Shown here: piece by piece, positions 1 to 8,034 of the stretch
How the letters are laid out: each line of letters opens with the position of its first letter
Position numbering within the stretch: the first letter of the stretch is position 1
Assembly (NCBI RefSeq): GCF_000424065.1
Contig: NZ_AUJE01000003.1
Location: 113,227 to 177,226 of the forward strand
Direction: 5' to 3'
DNA length: 64,000 nt
Source: Selenomonas ruminantium subsp. ruminantium ATCC 12561
GTDB lineage: Bacteria; Bacillota; Negativicutes; Selenomonadales; Selenomonadaceae
The notes under the pieces: model-generated
The model's input: only the letters and a program-made list of their open reading frames with translations
The model's database searches: none
What the model was told of the DNA's origin: nothing
Translations under genes and position numbers: made by a program

Positions 1-381
1 TTGGAGAACTGCCACCGCCATTGTGGTTTTCATCGTTCCGTAATTCCCTGCAAGGATAAGCCCAAAGCCGTGCTCTAAGTTCCATTCAAGGTTTCTTGTC
101 GCATATTCTTTCACGACTTCGTAATTTTTGCGGATATCTTCGTTATCCGGCAGGCCTCGTTTTTCGATATTCTCGAAGGTCACATTACGGTATCTTTTCA
201 TAATCCCGGCATTTTCCAGTTCCCTGATACGCTCCTGCTTTTCACGCCGCTTATACCAGTCATCTTCACCGCTGTCCTGCTCAGTCCCATCCGCTGGTTT
301 CATTTGCCCATTTTGCTCTCTCTGCTTCTGCAGTGCTTTGTTTTTTATTTCTTCGAGCATTGCTCTGAGGTCGTCCGCCAT
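1..381 (-). CDS. DnaC-like helicase loader ATPase (3' end outside window)
   Basis: Reverse translation gives 127 codons running off the left edge. A charged N-terminal region (about residues 1-60) leads into a P-loop at about 112-120 that reads GNYGTMKTT, with Met where the last Gly of the motif is usual. This fits the DnaC/DnaI-type loaders that bring the replicative helicase to a phage origin. The start is supported by AAAGGAG eight bases upstream. The gene overlaps the 3' end of the DnaD-like gene by about 100 bases in another frame. Confidence 0.8.
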   Translation of the reverse strand, partial: MADDLRAMLEEIKNKALQKQREQNGQMKPADGTEQDSGEDDWYKRREKQERIRELENAGIMKRYRNVTFENIEKRGLPDNEDIRKNYEVVKEYATRNLEWNLEHGFGLILAGNYGTMKTTMAVAVLQ

Positions 382-1240
382 TGTCTTTACTCCTTTCCGG
401 TTTCTCTGCCTTGAATCCGTTTCGTTCCCAGGCTTCGAGAATGCTCTTGATGTACTTCACAGAATGGCCGTTATTCAGGGCCGTTTCTCTGATAGCCTCT
501 GTCAGCCATTGCTCCCCATAGTGGTCAAGCAGGTCTGTGAGGGTGTCTGTCTCTATCTGCCCTGTGATGGGGTGGATGTTATCTTGAAAGAGGTCAAACA
601 CTCTGGCAGTGGCATCGTCTTTCTCAGCCAATTCCGTTTCTTCGTCCGGCTGATTTTCTTCTGGGGGACTATAGGGGGAACTACAACAACTACTAATACT
701 TTTCTTTACTTTACTTTGTGGTGTTTTTGTATGCAGTAACTCCTTTTCGGCGGGGTTATTGTCTACAAAAACTACCGTTGAGTGGGGGTTATTGTATGCA
801 GAAACCTGTTTAGGGGCTGAAATAAGTTTGACTTTTTTACTTTTGACGATTTTTTCCTTGTCCAGCAGGCAAAATTCATCAATCATTTTGATGCTCGACC
901 TGCGTTCAAGCGCCATCAGATAACGGCTCTGGATACCATGAGAGGTTAAAATCTGATATTTTTCAAACAGTTTTTTGTCGAATAAGCCGATGTTTTTGCA
1001 TACAGAAACTACCGTTGAAAGGGTGTTTTTGTCTACAAAAAACCTCCTTGAGTAGATACTGAGTTGAGTTTCTGTCCACATCATGTAGTAACTATTGCGG
1101 TAAATGGTGGATAAAAGCTTCACATATATCGCAAAGCCTTCCAGCCCTGTCTCGGCCTCCAGGTATAGAATCTTTTCATCCTCCGCAATGTCGGTGTCCA
1201 GTGGGAAATAATCAAGCCCCTCTTTTTGCGGTCTAGCCAT
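281..1240 (-). CDS. Phage replication initiator, DUF4373/DnaD-like
   Basis: This 319-residue protein begins with a Lin1244/Lin1753-type N-terminal region (LDYFPLDTDIAEDEKI at about residues 9-24), the winged-helix module common in phage DnaD-like replication proteins. A polar, low-complexity linker follows, then a DnaD-type helical segment at about 210-275 (DLLDHYGEQWLTEAI, then SVKYIKSILEAW), and a basic tail. Known relatives bind the phage origin and work with a DnaC-like loader, which is the next gene downstream and overlaps this one. AAAGGA lies about seven bases before the ATG. Confidence 0.8.
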   Translation of the reverse strand: MARPQKEGLDYFPLDTDIAEDEKILYLEAETGLEGFAIYVKLLSTIYRNSYYMMWTETQLSIYSRRFFVDKNTLSTVVSVCKNIGLFDKKLFEKYQILTSHGIQSRYLMALERRSSIKMIDEFCLLDKEKIVKSKKVKLISAPKQVSAYNNPHSTVVFVDNNPAEKELLHTKTPQSKVKKSISSCCSSPYSPPEENQPDEETELAEKDDATARVFDLFQDNIHPITGQIETDTLTDLLDHYGEQWLTEAIRETALNNGHSVKYIKSILEAWERNGFKAEKPERSKDNGGRPQSNARRNKKQSTAEAERAKWANETSGWD

Positions 1241-1292
1241 GTATTTTCCTTTCCAGCAAGCAGGGCAAATGCCCCGCCCGCTTATTCTGTGT

Positions 1293-2177
1293 TTACATCA
1301 GGCTGGTTTGTCCATCGGTGCCCTGCTCTTTAATCTCCCCTGTTTCCGGGTCAACGTTGGCAGGTGGTACATCAGCCGGAACTTCCTCGGCATCCACAGT
1401 GATGACCGTTTCATCCGGTTCATCCGTCATGCTTTCGGAAATGTTGGTCTTGATGGTTTCATCACTGGCTACTGCCCGAACAAACTCGGTTTTGATGGGT
1501 GCATATTTGAGCGCCTGCTTGATGACTGTTTTCTTGGCCATGGCATCGAAATTCGTTGACCAGGGGCTGTAACTGGAGCCTGCCGCCTTGCTGTACTTCT
1601 TGGAGTGGTTCTTGATATCTTCCACGCTCATTACTGCAAAGCCGCTGCCGCCTGCCTTGGTACGGAACACCGCATAATAGAGAATCACTGCGCCTCTGTC
1701 TTTCAGGGCCGGTTTATGTTTCAGCTTTTCTTCAAGGCCCAATTCATACTCGAAATCATCATTCTCGCAAACTTCGTGAGCAGAAATGCTCGTGATTTCT
1801 CCGCTGCGGTAAGCAAGGTCGATTAAACCTTTGTAGCCTAATTGGAACTGACATTCAAGCTGGCCATGGTTTCGATAAGGAATGAGATAAGCCTGTCCTA
1901 ACGGCGTATTCGGTTCCACGCCTAACTGAGCCGCCTGCATCATAGCGCCTAGGAAAGAATTCGGGGAACATTCCGCAAGCTGGGGATTGGTGCTCATGGC
2001 CGTTAAAACCATGCGGGAAAAACGCTCACCAGTAAGCACCGAAGGCAGTGCTTTTTCAATCTGCGGTTTCATCTGCATGACGAGCTGTTTAATGCTCGAT
2101 GCCCCACCATTTGCAGTGGCTACTTTCCCCGCCTGTGCCTTCTGAATCATGCCGCCTTTTACTGTACCGTTTGCCAT
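1293..2177 (-). CDS. recT: RecT-family single-strand annealing recombinase
   Basis: At 294 residues the protein is the usual RecT length. It carries the family core, including SFLGAMMQAAQLGVEPNTPLGQAYLIPY, split here as SFLGAMMQAAQLG and VEPNTPLGQAYLIPY, followed by LGYKGLIDLAYRSGEI. RecT proteins coat single-stranded DNA and anneal complementary strands, normally with a 5'-3' exonuclease; that partner is the YqaJ gene immediately upstream. The C-terminal 50 residues are acidic and Pro-rich, as is common. The start has GAGGAGG nearby. Confidence 0.95.
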   Translation of the reverse strand: MANGTVKGGMIQKAQAGKVATANGGASSIKQLVMQMKPQIEKALPSVLTGERFSRMVLTAMSTNPQLAECSPNSFLGAMMQAAQLGVEPNTPLGQAYLIPYRNHGQLECQFQLGYKGLIDLAYRSGEITSISAHEVCENDDFEYELGLEEKLKHKPALKDRGAVILYYAVFRTKAGGSGFAVMSVEDIKNHSKKYSKAAGSSYSPWSTNFDAMAKKTVIKQALKYAPIKTEFVRAVASDETIKTNISESMTDEPDETVITVDAEEVPADVPPANVDPETGEIKEQGTDGQTSLM

Positions 2178-2195
2178 TTTATTTTCCTCCTCGTT

Positions 2196-3155
2196 TTATG
2201 CACTAAATCTGCGACTATCAGCAGATTTTTTACTGTATTTTTCAAACACATCCGGCAGGTCTTTTTTCAGCTTTTTGCTGTCAATCGTTACTCTGCCGTT
2301 GACGGTTTTCCATGTGACTTTACGCTCATTATCGCCCTCACCAATAATGCCGATTTCGTTATCGCCGAGCATAGCGCAGAGCTTGTTTTGAATATCCTTG
2401 GTTTGGAAATCAATATCGGATTTCAGCGCCTTCAATTCATCGAGGCGTTTCAGCAAATCCATGCTTTCCTGGGGGAGAACAATAGGCTCATTATTCCCGC
2501 CCTTATACATCTTTTTCAGTGAGTCAGTGGAGCTTTCGGAGCCATCAACCTCCGGCATGATGTGGTGTTGCACCTTATCCCAAAATGCAAATTCCATCTG
2601 TTCTAAAGCGGCAATATCATCGTCGTTTCGTTCTACCACCCACGAAACGAAATGATTACCACCGATAAGGCAAGCAATGTACCAGCGGGGAAAGCCACTC
2701 ACCAACATATAATGCTGGCACTGCACATAGTAGTTGGGTGGGATGTCCCCTTCATCCCATGGTCCGCGCATGAATGCGTTAGAAGTCTTGCATTCAAGCC
2801 CTGCATCCTCACCGACAAGGAGCCGGTCAAAAGAGGCTGTCATAAATGGGTATTTGTTACTGCGGAACAGGCCACACTTGCGGACCTTCTTGCCTTCCCT
2901 GCGGCAGAATTCGTCTGCCACCACCTGCTCCAGAATGGTGCCGAAGTGGACACATTCGTTTTCGGAAATATCTTCCTGCTGAGATTGGCCGGTCTTTTCC
3001 AGCCAAAGCGTGTATTCGGATTTCCACGGGTTCACCCCGACGATGGCAGCGGCTTCACTGCCACCAATGCTGTCATTACGAACTTTGAGCCATGCCTCGC
3101 GGTTTTCGATTTCCGCAGCGGTCATAATCATGGTGCAATGGTCTTTTAAGCTCAT
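2196..3155 (-). CDS. YqaJ-type phage exonuclease (recombination partner of RecT)
   Basis: This 319-residue protein has the YqaJ/lambda-exonuclease motifs: REAWLKVRNDSIGGSEAAAI near the N-terminus, then VNPW, AGLECKTSN (the acidic and Lys residues of the PD-(D/E)XK core) and YYVQCQHYMLVSG. It would resect double-stranded ends to give the strand used by RecT, 18 bases downstream. The first ATG overlaps the stop of the small upstream gene (ATGA), which favours it; an internal Met at residue 11 is an alternative. Confidence 0.92.
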   Translation of the reverse strand: MSLKDHCTMIMTAAEIENREAWLKVRNDSIGGSEAAAIVGVNPWKSEYTLWLEKTGQSQQEDISENECVHFGTILEQVVADEFCRREGKKVRKCGLFRSNKYPFMTASFDRLLVGEDAGLECKTSNAFMRGPWDEGDIPPNYYVQCQHYMLVSGFPRWYIACLIGGNHFVSWVVERNDDDIAALEQMEFAFWDKVQHHIMPEVDGSESSTDSLKKMYKGGNNEPIVLPQESMDLLKRLDELKALKSDIDFQTKDIQNKLCAMLGDNEIGIIGEGDNERKVTWKTVNGRVTIDSKKLKKDLPDVFEKYSKKSADSRRFSA

Positions 3156-3289
3156 CTTCTTTCATCCCTCTCTGCATCCATAAGCCAATCCATTGCCTCG
3201 CAATAAGCTTCTTCGTCTTTTTCCTGCTCGGCTTTCTCGGCCAAATAATCGTAAAGCCGGGAATCTTGAATATCATCATTTATCGTCAT
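3152..3289 (-). CDS. Small acidic phage early protein (45 residues)
   Basis: A short frame encodes MTINDDIQDSRLYDYLAEKA, then a Glu/Asp/Lys-rich helix ending in DAERDERR. It has a good AAAGGAGG site ahead of its ATG, and its TGA overlaps the ATG of the YqaJ gene, so the two are probably translationally coupled. The composition suggests a helical, acidic protein; no family is recognised. Confidence 0.6.
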   Translation of the reverse strand: MTINDDIQDSRLYDYLAEKAEQEKDEEAYCEAMDWLMDAERDERR

Positions 3290-3330
3290 CAGCCTTTGCC
3301 TCCTTTCCGAAAATATGCTATAATGAGCTT

Positions 3331-3432
3331 GCGTTTCAAAGAGAATATAGCTCTACACAATGTTTGCTTGAGGATTTTGCGACTGTCATTCAAGCTCATG
3401 TGGAAAAGGTTCGGTTTTACCGAGCCTTTTTT
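3331..3432 (+). ncRNA. Candidate rightward small RNA inside the leftward phage operon
   Basis: Between two leftward genes, the plus strand carries an extended -10 (TGCTATAAT, 3316-3324) with a possible -35 (TTGCCT, 3296-3301; 17-base spacer). About 100 bases later there is an intrinsic terminator (3404-3432). No convincing reading frame lies between them. This is the arrangement expected of a small RNA made against the direction of the early operon. There is no known family match; the call rests on promoter and terminator signals only. Confidence 0.4.
3404..3432 (+). terminator. Intrinsic terminator, rightward
   Basis: An 11-base stem (AAAAGGTTCGG with CCGAGCCTTTT, one G-T pair) with a five-base loop is followed by a run of T on the plus strand. 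It ends the candidate small RNA; the flanking genes run the other way. Confidence 0.65.
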
Positions 3433-3444
3433 GTTGTCCCAAAA

Positions 3445-3642
3445 TCAGTGAAAGCGGCTTGCATTGCTGTGAACCACCTTTATTTTGGGGTACCTGTGGG
3501 GCCTGGGAATGTAGTTATCCTCGCATAGCTTGTCATCGTGACAAACTGGGGCCATACCGGAGCCTACCCAAATCAAATCGTAGGTTTCGCCAGCCTCGAA
3601 TTCTCGGCCACATCTGAAACAGGTCGGCTTTCGCTTCCTCAT
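3445..3642 (-). CDS. Small cysteine-motif phage protein
   Basis: The 65-residue product starts MRKRKPTCFRCGREFEAG, with a CxxC pair followed by further Cys residues (VCHDDKLCEDN), suggesting a small zinc-binding or rubredoxin-like knuckle. The chosen ATG overlaps the TGA of the LysM gene (ATGA), so coupling is likely; a longer frame starting upstream has no site of its own. Function unknown. Confidence 0.55.
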   Translation of the reverse strand: MRKRKPTCFRCGREFEAGETYDLIWVGSGMAPVCHDDKLCEDNYIPRPHRYPKIKVVHSNASRFH

Positions 3643-4010
3643 TTGCCAGCATCGCCTTTCTTTACCCAATAGGTGATTTTGATTTCCTGGCCGGGGTGAA
3701 TGTTCCCGGAGTTGCCATGCTGGAGCGCAGGGTTATTTTCGATGATGCCTTCCTCAAATTCGAGGATGTATCTGCGGCCCCCGGTGTTCTTTGGCAGATA
3801 TTCCTCAGCAATGTGCCGCAGGGTATCGCCCTTTTTAACGACATATGTTTCCTCAATGAGTTGTTGGTCGCCCTCGTAGAAACCAGTCAAGAGAACTGCC
3901 GCCCCAATCAGCGCCGCCCCGCCGACAAACTTCTTTATCAACGACTCAAGCCGCTTTTTCCTGTCCTGCTGCTCCTTGATAAGCTCGTCCCATTCCCTAT
4001 CTATAATCAT
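3639..4010 (-). CDS. Membrane-anchored LysM protein, phage early region
   Basis: This 123-residue protein has a basic, charged start, a single membrane segment at about residues 29-45 (GGAALIGAAVLLTGFY) and one LysM domain from about residue 53 (ETYVVKKGDTLRHIAEEYL ... NPGQEI-like ending). LysM binds peptidoglycan, so the domain should lie outside the membrane. It overlaps the upstream regulator gene by four bases (ATGA) and has AGGAGG seven bases before its ATG. Its role next to recombination genes is unknown; surface exclusion is one guess. Confidence 0.7.
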   Translation of the reverse strand: MIIDREWDELIKEQQDRKKRLESLIKKFVGGAALIGAAVLLTGFYEGDQQLIEETYVVKKGDTLRHIAEEYLPKNTGGRRYILEFEEGIIENNPALQHGNSGNIHPGQEIKITYWVKKGDAGK

Positions 4011-4234
4011 TCGGTAACCTCCTCCCTATTTAATGCCTCCAAAATCTCCGGCTTGCTAAGCCCGGTCAGCTTGGCAAAGGCTTTCAAGTAGCAGCACCCG
4101 CGCCGGGGAGTTATGAACCCCTGCTTTTCGGTGTAGGCGTTGACCTTGGCCACAATACTGCCTGCCCGGGACCGCTTATAGCCGGTGACCGTCATCACAT
4201 CTGCTATGCTTAGCAGGACTGTGCTTTTGAACAT
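4007..4234 (-). CDS. Small helix-turn-helix/excisionase-like phage protein
   Basis: About 75 residues. The segment LLSIADVMTVTGYKRSRAGSIVAKVNAY looks like the winged-helix DNA-reading part of excisionase or MerR-like phage proteins, followed by ITPRRGCCYLKAFAKLTGLSKPEILEAL. The ATG at 4234 has GGAGG eight bases upstream and is preferred over the GTG nine bases earlier. It could be the excisionase for the integrase, or an early regulator. Confidence 0.5.
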   Translation of the reverse strand: MFKSTVLLSIADVMTVTGYKRSRAGSIVAKVNAYTEKQGFITPRRGCCYLKAFAKLTGLSKPEILEALNREEVTE

Positions 4235-4255
4235 GCTGACCACCTCCTTCCATAG

Positions 4256-4531
4256 CTACTTATCTTTAAGTTCCTGACATTTGCTGCCCACCGGACAAAT
4301 CTCCCGGCAGTAAGCCTGCAAAAGCTCGGGCGCATCATATTCTTTGGCCATGATAAGCAATTCATCACGATGCGGCTGGCGAAGACCTCGTTCAATCTGA
4401 TAAAGCCTTGTGGAACTGATCCCCACAATATTCTCTGCGCTGGCCCGTGATTCAAAATCTGTGTCACGGGCGGCTGCCCGCATCCTGGCTTGGTAAAAAA
4501 TGTTTTCGGAATCTCCGACAATTCTTGGCAC
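4256..4531 (-). CDS. XRE-like helix-turn-helix phage protein with C-terminal cysteines
   Basis: The 91-residue product has an XRE-type helix-turn-helix at about residues 27-60 (RASAENIVGISSTRLYQIER, then GLRQPHRDELLIMA) and ends in a Cys cluster (CREICPVGSKC). The start is GTG with AGGAGG ten bases upstream. Immediately upstream of the gene is a perfect 8-6-8 palindrome (4553-4574) that also occurs before the integrase, so this protein is one candidate to bind it. Confidence 0.6.
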   Translation of the reverse strand: MPRIVGDSENIFYQARMRAAARDTDFESRASAENIVGISSTRLYQIERGLRQPHRDELLIMAKEYDAPELLQAYCREICPVGSKCQELKDK

Positions 4532-4552
4532 GATTGAAAAACCTCCTTATAA

Positions 4553-4599
4553 TTCCTGCGTATCGGCGCAGGAATAAATCTGTCCCTCCATGCTATAAT
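4553..4599 (+). promoter_or_regulatory. Palindromic operator with rightward promoter, antisense to rha
   Basis: A perfect inverted repeat (TTCCTGCG, spacer TATCGG, CGCAGGAA; 4553-4574) is followed exactly 20 bases later by an extended -10, TGCTATAAT (4591-4599). The same layout, with the same TATCGG spacer, stands before the integrase. Transcription from here would run antisense to rha; the only frame it opens has its ribosome site touching the ATG, so an antisense RNA is more likely than a protein. Confidence 0.55.
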
Positions 4600-4623
4600 C
4601 GCCTTGAAGGGAGATGCCTAGAC

Positions 4624-5385
4624 TTATGCCGCAATCTCACCATTCAGCAACTTATCTGCAATCCGCAGCGCATCGTCCAGCAACCCTTTCTTTTCTAAGA
4701 ACTCCGGCACGCTGGGCTTTTTCTTTAAGCCGTTTTCCTTCACATAGTAGGAAATGGAATTGCCGATACTGGTGCGGTATGCGGTATTGTATGCCGCCTT
4801 GAAGCGATGCCAACCTTCGCGGTAGGTCAAGCCGTTCTTTGCTGCATAAGCTTGAACCATAGCCACCAGCTTCTGCCGTTTCGTGCCCTCGGTACATACG
4901 CCATTGAGCGTGTCAATTCGGGAAGATTGGATTTTCTGCTCCTTGCGGATTTCCTCGGTGTCAAGTCGCAGGCGGGCAAGTTCGCGCTCCTGTCTCTGCA
5001 GGGCTTTGGCGCTTTCTACGAGAATATCAATCTGGGATTTCGGTTGCTCTTTCAGCTGCCGCTCCATTTCGTTGAAGGCCTCGATGTATTTGATTTTCCA
5101 CTGCATCGCCTTGGCTCCAGTAAAGCCCATCACCAGCAGGCTGAATCCGTCGCGGTTCATTAGGTACATTTTGTAATGTTTACCAGTCCCCGCCGTATAG
5201 TCGGTTTCGTAAAACATGGAGCTCACAGCTGAATTTTCAGCTTTGATATTTTCAATAGACTGAATAACATTTTTGTGTTCCTTCCCGAACACTTCCGCTA
5301 CTTTACGGGAATCCGTAACCACCTGCTCATTGTTGACTTGAACCAACTCATCAATATTGCTATTTGCTACTGTCATAAGTTTCAT
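4624..5385 (-). CDS. Rha-family phage regulatory protein with ORF6C domain
   Basis: At 253 residues, the N-terminal half carries the Rha signature (VTDSRKVAEVFGKEHKNVIQ, then YKMYLMNRDGFSLLVMGFTG and KIKYIEAFNEME). A coiled coil follows at about 125-155, and the C-terminal part (WHRFKAAYNTAYRTSIGNSI) matches the ORF6C domain found at the end of many phage antirepressors. Rha proteins interfere with lysogeny or act as DNA-binding regulators. The gene lies just downstream of cro, four bases away, in the same leftward unit. Confidence 0.85.
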   Translation of the reverse strand: MKLMTVANSNIDELVQVNNEQVVTDSRKVAEVFGKEHKNVIQSIENIKAENSAVSSMFYETDYTAGTGKHYKMYLMNRDGFSLLVMGFTGAKAMQWKIKYIEAFNEMERQLKEQPKSQIDILVESAKALQRQERELARLRLDTEEIRKEQKIQSSRIDTLNGVCTEGTKRQKLVAMVQAYAAKNGLTYREGWHRFKAAYNTAYRTSIGNSISYYVKENGLKKKPSVPEFLEKKGLLDDALRIADKLLNGEIAA

Positions 5386-5388
5386 TTG

Positions 5389-5619
5389 TTAAACCTCACT
5401 TTCTGTTTTAGCAAGTTCAAAGGTATAAAAATGACTAATATGGCATTTTAACACCTGAGCTAGCATCGGAAGCTTATCAGCATTGAATTTATAGACTCCA
5501 TGCTCGTACTTCCAATATACTGAACCATTGCTGAATCCTAATAATTTAGCCATATCCTTATAGGAAAGCCCTAGTTCTTTCCTACGTTCAGCAATATAGC
5601 TTAGATTAAAGCAACTCAT
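5389..5619 (-). CDS. Cro-like phage regulator
   Basis: A 76-residue protein with an XRE helix-turn-helix at about residues 8-45 (ERRKELGLSYKDMAKLLGFS). It is the first gene of the leftward early unit, divergent from the cI-like gene, which is the classic Cro position. Its promoter has -35 TTGACT and -10 TATAGT (17-base spacer), with one operator copy filling the spacer. A further operator-like copy (5400-5414) lies inside its own 3' end. Confidence 0.8.
   Translation of the reverse strand: MSCFNLSYIAERRKELGLSYKDMAKLLGFSNGSVYWKYEHGVYKFNADKLPMLAQVLKCHISHFYTFELAKTESEV
5400..5414. promoter_or_regulatory. Fifth, imperfect copy of the lysogeny operator
   Basis: TTTCTGTTTTAGCAA matches the intergenic operator at 14 of 15 positions and lies inside the cro coding end, just before rha. 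It may allow looping or a roadblock, or may be chance. Confidence 0.4.
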
Positions 5620-5643
5620 ATAATTACAAACCTCCTTTCTCGC

Positions 5644-5744
5644 TTTCTGTTTTAGAAAGTTTATGCTTACACTATATACTTTCTAAAATAGAAAGTCAAG
5701 TATTATTTTTCTATTTTAGAAAGAAAATGTTTCTAAGATAGAAA
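5644..5744. promoter_or_regulatory. Lysogeny switch operator array (four 15-bp sites)
   Basis: Four 15-bp inverted repeats of the form TTTCTANNNTAGAAA lie at 5644-5658, 5680-5694, 5708-5722 and 5730-5744 between the divergent cro-like and cI-like genes. The first differs only by G at position 6. Such sites are bound by the CI and Cro repressors of temperate phages; here either XRE protein flanking the array is the obvious binder. Confidence 0.85.
5671..5699 (-). promoter_or_regulatory. Leftward early (cro) promoter
   Basis: On the minus strand, -35 TTGACT (5699-5694) and -10 TATAGT (5676-5671) are separated by 17 bases. Operator 2 lies wholly within the promoter, so occupancy should block it. 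Confidence 0.75.
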
Positions 5745-5788
5745 TTTCCTTATAATAAAAGTTGACATAACAGAAAGAGGTGACTGCC

Positions 5789-6238
5789 ATGATTATCGGT
5801 GAGCGAATTCGTAATATAAGGGAAGATGAGGATATACTTCAGCAGGAACTTGCTGACGCCGTAGGCATAAATGTGAGTGTTTTAAGTCGTATAGAGAAAG
5901 GTACTAGACAATTACGAGATGACGAACTAATAAAAATTGCTGATAAGCTAAACGTCTCAGTAGACTACCTCCTCGGCCGCACCGACGAGCCGCAGGGCAC
6001 AGGCTTCCAGAAGGGCCTGCTGGGGGATATCAACGGAGACTCGCCCCTGGCGCAGAAGGCAAGGGAAGCAACGACCAATGGATGGTTACCCATGTCTAAA
6101 GCAGAAAACCCGGAAGCCGAAAAAGCCCTGGAATGGCTTGAAAAATATAATAAGCTCGATATCAACGACAAAAATACCATCAATAGCATGATTGACATTG
6201 CATTAAGAAGTAAGGAGAATAAACAATCTAATGAATGA
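5789..6238 (+). CDS. CI-like phage repressor (XRE family)
   Basis: The 149-residue protein has an N-terminal XRE domain (GERIRNIREDEDILQQELAD at about residues 3-22, on to VDYLLGRTDEP), then a Gly/Ala-rich linker and a short helical C-terminal part. It lacks the LexA/CI peptidase domain, so induction is not by classic self-cleavage. A trypsin-like protease gene overlaps its stop by eight bases. The ATG at 5789 has GAGGTGA at suitable distance; a GTG nine bases earlier is possible. Confidence 0.8.
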   Translation: MIIGERIRNIREDEDILQQELADAVGINVSVLSRIEKGTRQLRDDELIKIADKLNVSVDYLLGRTDEPQGTGFQKGLLGDINGDSPLAQKAREATTNGWLPMSKAENPEAEKALEWLEKYNKLDINDKNTINSMIDIALRSKENKQSNE

Positions 6239-7067
6239 TAATACACGTGCTGATGATATAACCTTGACTACTGTGCGACTTGATGTGACGTACAAAGATG
6301 GCCATAAGGGGGCTGCCACTGCGTTCTTCTATGAATTCGATTTAACAAAAGGCAAAACAACGTGTTTGATTACTAATCGTCATGTACTCAAAGATGCAAG
6401 TACGATAGTTTCTAATGCACACCCCGCCATAGATTCTGAAGGCTATTTCCCTAATTTGGAATACTCTTGTGAATGGAAAGTTGATATCACTGAAAAGGGG
6501 CTCCTTTTCCATCCAGATAAATCGGTTGATTTGGCAATCATGATTGTAGGTCCAGCTATGGAGGAGCATTATAAAAAGGATGGTATAGTTTATTGTTATC
6601 GTGCTTTTTGCAAATCATCTTGCCCCACAAATGAAGAAATCCTACAAATTACAGTCATGCATGATATTGTTATGGTTGGCTATCCTAATGGATTGAGCGA
6701 TGAAGCTCACATGATGCCTATTTGCAGACGAGGTATGATTGCCACATCTCCATTACTGAATTTCAACGGTGAGCGAGTTTTCCTTATCGATATTGCCTGC
6801 ACACCTGGATCTAGTGGTTCCCCTGTCATTGCATATGATTCCATTTGGGAGAAACTTGAAAACGGGCAGTTACGAAAAATAGATCAAGCTAGACTTATTG
6901 GGATTTTCTCTGAAGGGAACACCACTATTGTACAAGGCGGAACAATTCCGCAAGATTCAAAAACACCTCAACCAGTGGCGGTTAGAGTTCCTTATGGTAT
7001 TGGAAAAGTTATAAATTTTGAATGCCTTGATGATTTTGTTCCTCTGCTGGAAAAATTTTGTAAATAG
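6231..7067 (+). CDS. Trypsin-like serine protease in the prophage repressor operon
   Basis: At 278 residues, it has the full trypsin-fold triad: His51 in TNRHVL, Asp100 in VDLAIM and Ser195 in TPGSSGSP. No signal peptide or membrane segment is seen, so it should act in the cytoplasm. It overlaps the CI-like gene by eight bases and so is probably expressed in the lysogen, followed by two further cargo genes. Trypsin-like domains recur as effectors in bacterial defence proteins; here, a role in superinfection immunity or in regulating the repressor is inference. Confidence 0.75.
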   Translation: MNDNTRADDITLTTVRLDVTYKDGHKGAATAFFYEFDLTKGKTTCLITNRHVLKDASTIVSNAHPAIDSEGYFPNLEYSCEWKVDITEKGLLFHPDKSVDLAIMIVGPAMEEHYKKDGIVYCYRAFCKSSCPTNEEILQITVMHDIVMVGYPNGLSDEAHMMPICRRGMIATSPLLNFNGERVFLIDIACTPGSSGSPVIAYDSIWEKLENGQLRKIDQARLIGIFSEGNTTIVQGGTIPQDSKTPQPVAVRVPYGIGKVINFECLDDFVPLLEKFCK

Positions 7068-7090
7068 ATAAACTAATGGAGATGTTTAAT

Positions 7091-8032
7091 ATGGAATTAA
7101 AAAAGAGAACTGTTGAATTGGCAAATTTCAACTGTGTATTTGGCGATGAAAACGAACCTTTATTAGCCCACTTTTCAGATGTATTCTATCCTGCTATTAC
7201 ATCAGGCTATGATATAAAGTATAATGGAAATCATTATACTTTCGATAATATAAACATTTTTAATCATCCTGCTTTAGGGTATGTTTTGACTGGATTATTC
7301 ATCAAGCAAACCGAACTTGAAATTCTATCACAAAAAGATCCTATCTCAGGAAAACTAATCAGCACAAACAAATCTATTCCTAGTGCGCCTTTTTCTATAT
7401 TTGTTTTACTTTTAAGAAACCACCGTTTATTGTTTTTTAAAAATCAAAACGGAAGTCCTAGAACTACCACCCTAAAAACAATTTGCGAAAAAATGATTAG
7501 CAGATATTTAAGGAAAGTGAATTTAGGTGTTGACTATAATTCAAAATTGCCTGCTGCACACATCACCATAATCCCTTTGCCTTCACATTCGAGTTTAAAA
7601 GAACAGTTCAAGAATTTGAAACAAATAAATTCTATAGTCTATAAAATAACTCCATTGAACGGAGATGAGAATTTTAAATCTGATATGACTGATTTATTAA
7701 ACCAAGTCAATAAATTAAAAGCAAGAGATGGCTCATGGAAGATAAACAAGCCTGAAGATAAAAATAAAGTTATTGAACAAATCGAAGATACGCGTGATTT
7801 AGCTCTAGCAACAGTCAGAGGCACTACACATAACGGGAATCCAATAATTTTAACTCCAGATAATTATTCTGAAAAAGTTCTTGTAAAACTCCCCGTTGAG
7901 TCAAGTCAAGAAAGCATTATTGAATCAATGTATAAAATAGCAACAGAACATACAGCACTGCTTGAAACTAGCGAAAACAATAAAAACATTTACTTTGAAT
8001 CACAGGATATGATACAATCATTAATGAGGTGA
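7091..8032 (+). CDS. Unknown protein of the prophage protease cargo operon
   Basis: A 313-residue soluble-looking protein that I do not recognise. The first half is mixed alpha/beta (YDIKYNGNHYTFDNINIFNH, then FSIFVLLLRNHRLLFF); the middle has a Lys-rich helix and the tail has long helices. The ATG at 7091 is chosen over 7076 because GGAG lies nine bases before it. It follows the protease by about 23 bases and overlaps the membrane-protein gene, so the three look like one unit. It may be the sensor or substrate of the protease. Confidence 0.6.
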   Translation: MELKKRTVELANFNCVFGDENEPLLAHFSDVFYPAITSGYDIKYNGNHYTFDNINIFNHPALGYVLTGLFIKQTELEILSQKDPISGKLISTNKSIPSAPFSIFVLLLRNHRLLFFKNQNGSPRTTTLKTICEKMISRYLRKVNLGVDYNSKLPAAHITIIPLPSHSSLKEQFKNLKQINSIVYKITPLNGDENFKSDMTDLLNQVNKLKARDGSWKINKPEDKNKVIEQIEDTRDLALATVRGTTHNGNPIILTPDNYSEKVLVKLPVESSQESIIESMYKIATEHTALLETSENNKNIYFESQDMIQSLMR

Positions 8033-8034
8033 TT

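Noticed and set aside
4614..4802. Rightward 62-codon frame antisense to rha with a promoter upstream
   Set aside because: Its Shine-Dalgarno sequence abuts the ATG, the composition is that of a shadow of rha, and no homology is apparent; an antisense RNA is more likely.
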